14,406 bases of DNA from Phycisphaeraceae bacterium (GTDB taxonomy: Bacteria > Planctomycetota > Phycisphaerae > Phycisphaerales > Zrk34). A program made the translations under genes and the position numbers. Positions 12,808 to 14,406 of this stretch are shown here, piece by piece. Below the pieces are notes generated by a model, which made no database searches, was not told the DNA's origin, and was given only the letters and a program-made list of their open reading frames with translations. Position 1 is the stretch's first letter, and each line of letters begins with the position of its first letter. The DNA lies in NCBI GenBank assembly GCA_028281485.1, contig JANQJT010000135.1, forward strand, positions 1 through 14,406, in the 5' to 3' direction.

Positions 12808-14406
12808 ATGATCAAACCCACAAACCCGTCATCCGCCGGTAACGAAGATCGCTGGGGCAACTACACCCTCCCGCCCCTCGGCGCCAACCCCGGCACCGGC
12901 CACGCCACCACGCCCGGCTCCTTCGCCAACCCACCACGCATCGGCACACCCTACGCCTTCAGCTCCCCCGACACGCCCGGCATGCCCGCCCCCTCCGACA
13001 AGACCGCGTGGGACTTCTTGCCCGACGGCTGGTCCATCGAAACCACCGACTCACGCGACACCGGCTGCCTCGGCCACAACCAGGGCGACCAACCCATCCG
13101 CGCCGTCGCCCCCCCGGAGTTTGAACCGATTACCCAATTAGAATCCGCCCGACTCGGCATCATCACTTCGCAGATGCAACGTGTCGCCGAGCGCGAGCCG
13201 CACCTCACCACTCATCAGGTACGCGACGAGATCGCCGCCGGCCGCATGGTCATCCCCGCCAACATCCATCACCTCGCCCACAAACTCGACCCCATGGCGA
13301 TCGGCCGCGCCTCCAAGACCAAGATCAACGCCAACATGGGCGCCTCGCCCGTCTCGTCCGACACCAGCGAAGAGGTCGAAAAACTCCAGTGGGCCGAGCG
13401 GTGGGGGGCCGACACCGTCATGGACCTGTCCACCGGGGGCGACCTCGACACCACCCGCGCCGCCATCATCCAAAACGCCACCGTCCCCATCGGCACCGTC
13501 CCCATCTACTCCATGATCATCGGCCGCAAGATCGAAGACCTCGACGAAGCCATCATCCTCGACCAGATCACACACCAGGCCGTACAGGGCGTCGACTACA
13601 TGACCGTCCACGCCGGCGTCCTCCGCGAACACCTCCAATACGCCAGGGACCGACTCATCGGCCTCGTCTCGCGCGGCGGATCACTCCTCGCCAAGTGGAT
13701 GCTCACGCACAACCAGCAAAACCCCATGTACACCGCGTGGGAAAAGATCTGCGACATCCTCCGCACGCACGACGTCACCTTCTCCATCGGCGACGGCTGC
13801 CGGCCCGGCGGACTGGCCGACGCCACCGACCCCCTCCAGCTCCGCGAGCTCGAAGCCCTCGGCGAACTCACCGAACGCGCCTGGCGACGCGGCGTCCAGG
13901 TCATGATCGAAGGCCCCGGACACGTCCCCTTCGACCAGATCGAATACAACACCAAGCTCCAGCGTCGCCTCTGCCACGGCGCACCGTTCTACGTGCTCGG
14001 CCCGCTCGTCACCGATGTTTTCCCCGGATACGACCACATCACATCCTGCATCGGCGCCACCTCCATCGCCTACCACGGCGCCTCCATGCTCTGCTACGTC
14101 ACACCCAAGGAACACCTCGGCCTGCCCAAGAAGGACGACGTCAAGCAGGGCTGCATCGCCTACAAGATCGCCGCCCACTCGGCCGACGTCGCCCTCGGCA
14201 TCCCGGGCACTCGCGATCGGGACGACGAACTCACCAAGGCCCGAGCCGCCCTCAACTGGGAGAAGCACTTCGAGCTGAGCTTCGACCCGGACACGGCTCG
14301 TGCCCTGCACGACGAGGACCTCGACGTCGACACCGACTTCTGCGCGATGTGCGGCCACGACTGGTGCAGCGTCCGCATCTCGAAGGAGATCGTCGAGTTC
14401 GCCTCG
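12808..14406 (+). CDS. thiC: Phosphomethylpyrimidine synthase ThiC (3' end beyond window)
   Basis: 533 codons are open to the window edge. ThiC is a radical-SAM enzyme that rearranges aminoimidazole ribotide to the hydroxymethylpyrimidine phosphate of thiamine. Conserved blocks include VIPANIHH (148-155), KINANMGASPV (172-182), WGADTVMDLSTGGD (199-212), TVPIGTVPIYSM, VSRGGSLLAKW, SIGDGCRPGGLADA, VMIEGPGHVP and TPKEHLGLPKKDDVK. The [4Fe-4S] ligands are Cys512, Cys515 and Cys520 in the CX2CX4C motif near the C-terminus, so little is missing. The start at ATG 12808 has GGGGGAG eight bases upstream. The first about 105 residues are a Pro/Gly/Ser-rich extension including TAWDFLPDGW, unlike the compact N-terminus of shorter ThiCs. 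It is controlled by the TPP riboswitch just upstream. Confidence 0.97.
   Translation, partial: MIKPTNPSSAGNEDRWGNYTLPPLGANPGTGHATTPGSFANPPRIGTPYAFSSPDTPGMPAPSDKTAWDFLPDGWSIETTDSRDTGCLGHNQGDQPIRAVAPPEFEPITQLESARLGIITSQMQRVAEREPHLTTHQVRDEIAAGRMVIPANIHHLAHKLDPMAIGRASKTKINANMGASPVSSDTSEEVEKLQWAERWGADTVMDLSTGGDLDTTRAAIIQNATVPIGTVPIYSMIIGRKIEDLDEAIILDQITHQAVQGVDYMTVHAGVLREHLQYARDRLIGLVSRGGSLLAKWMLTHNQQNPMYTAWEKICDILRTHDVTFSIGDGCRPGGLADATDPLQLRELEALGELTERAWRRGVQVMIEGPGHVPFDQIEYNTKLQRRLCHGAPFYVLGPLVTDVFPGYDHITSCIGATSIAYHGASMLCYVTPKEHLGLPKKDDVKQGCIAYKIAAHSADVALGIPGTRDRDDELTKARAALNWEKHFELSFDPDTARALHDEDLDVDTDFCAMCGHDWCSVRISKEIVEFAS

Noticed and set aside
13681..14358. 225-codon minus-strand ORF
   Set aside because: Antisense shadow of thiC, which is strongly conserved on the plus strand.

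Overview
The window reads as a chromosomal stretch from a high-GC Gram-negative-type bacterium. A member of the Planctomycetota (for example a Phycisphaerae-like lineage) fits best. The clues are a pyrophosphate-type phosphofructokinase as the visible PFK, a short PutA without a DNA-binding domain, a ThiC with a long low-complexity N-terminal extension, and a CstA of the 'AKVGxFV' subtype. This placement is inference; no rRNA or other phylogenetic marker is present.

Layout, left to right. (1) The C-terminal part of a CstA-type peptide/pyruvate transporter enters from the left edge (+). (2) After a hairpin-bearing spacer comes a PAS-LuxR regulator (+). (3) It converges, with only 3 bp between stop codons, on a large bifunctional proline dehydrogenase/P5C dehydrogenase, putA (-). 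(4) The putA/mutT divergent intergenic region (about 380 bp) is much more AT-rich than its surroundings. It holds a consensus DnaA box, a good mutT promoter, and on the minus strand a TATAAT element, a tiny SD-led ORF and a strong intrinsic terminator just upstream of putA. (5) A MutT-like Nudix hydrolase (+) overlaps tail to tail with a six-TM orphan membrane protein (-), which is preceded by a 36-residue signal-peptide microprotein and a 60-residue orphan. (6) A PPi-dependent phosphofructokinase (+) ends in a classic terminator and faces a HAD-IIA phosphatase (-), behind which lies an EmrE-type SMR efflux protein (-). (7) A GNAT acetyltransferase (+) overlaps by 103 bp, antisense, the 3' end of a 720-residue pentapeptide-repeat membrane protein (-) with a strict 11-residue periodicity. 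(8) A TPP riboswitch and thiC (+) run off the right edge; the ThiC iron-sulfur cysteine motif is still inside the window.

Functionally this is mostly core metabolism: amino-acid/carboxylate uptake, proline catabolism, glycolysis, thiamine synthesis, nucleotide-pool cleaning and drug efflux. There is no sign of a mobile element, phage or CRISPR array. The parts most worth attention are regulatory: the putA leader, which looks like an attenuator or small-RNA gene, and the thiC riboswitch, whose expression platform can be read as a translational switch. The small SD-led ORFs and the repeat-expanded pentapeptide gene, with its antisense overlap, are also notable.
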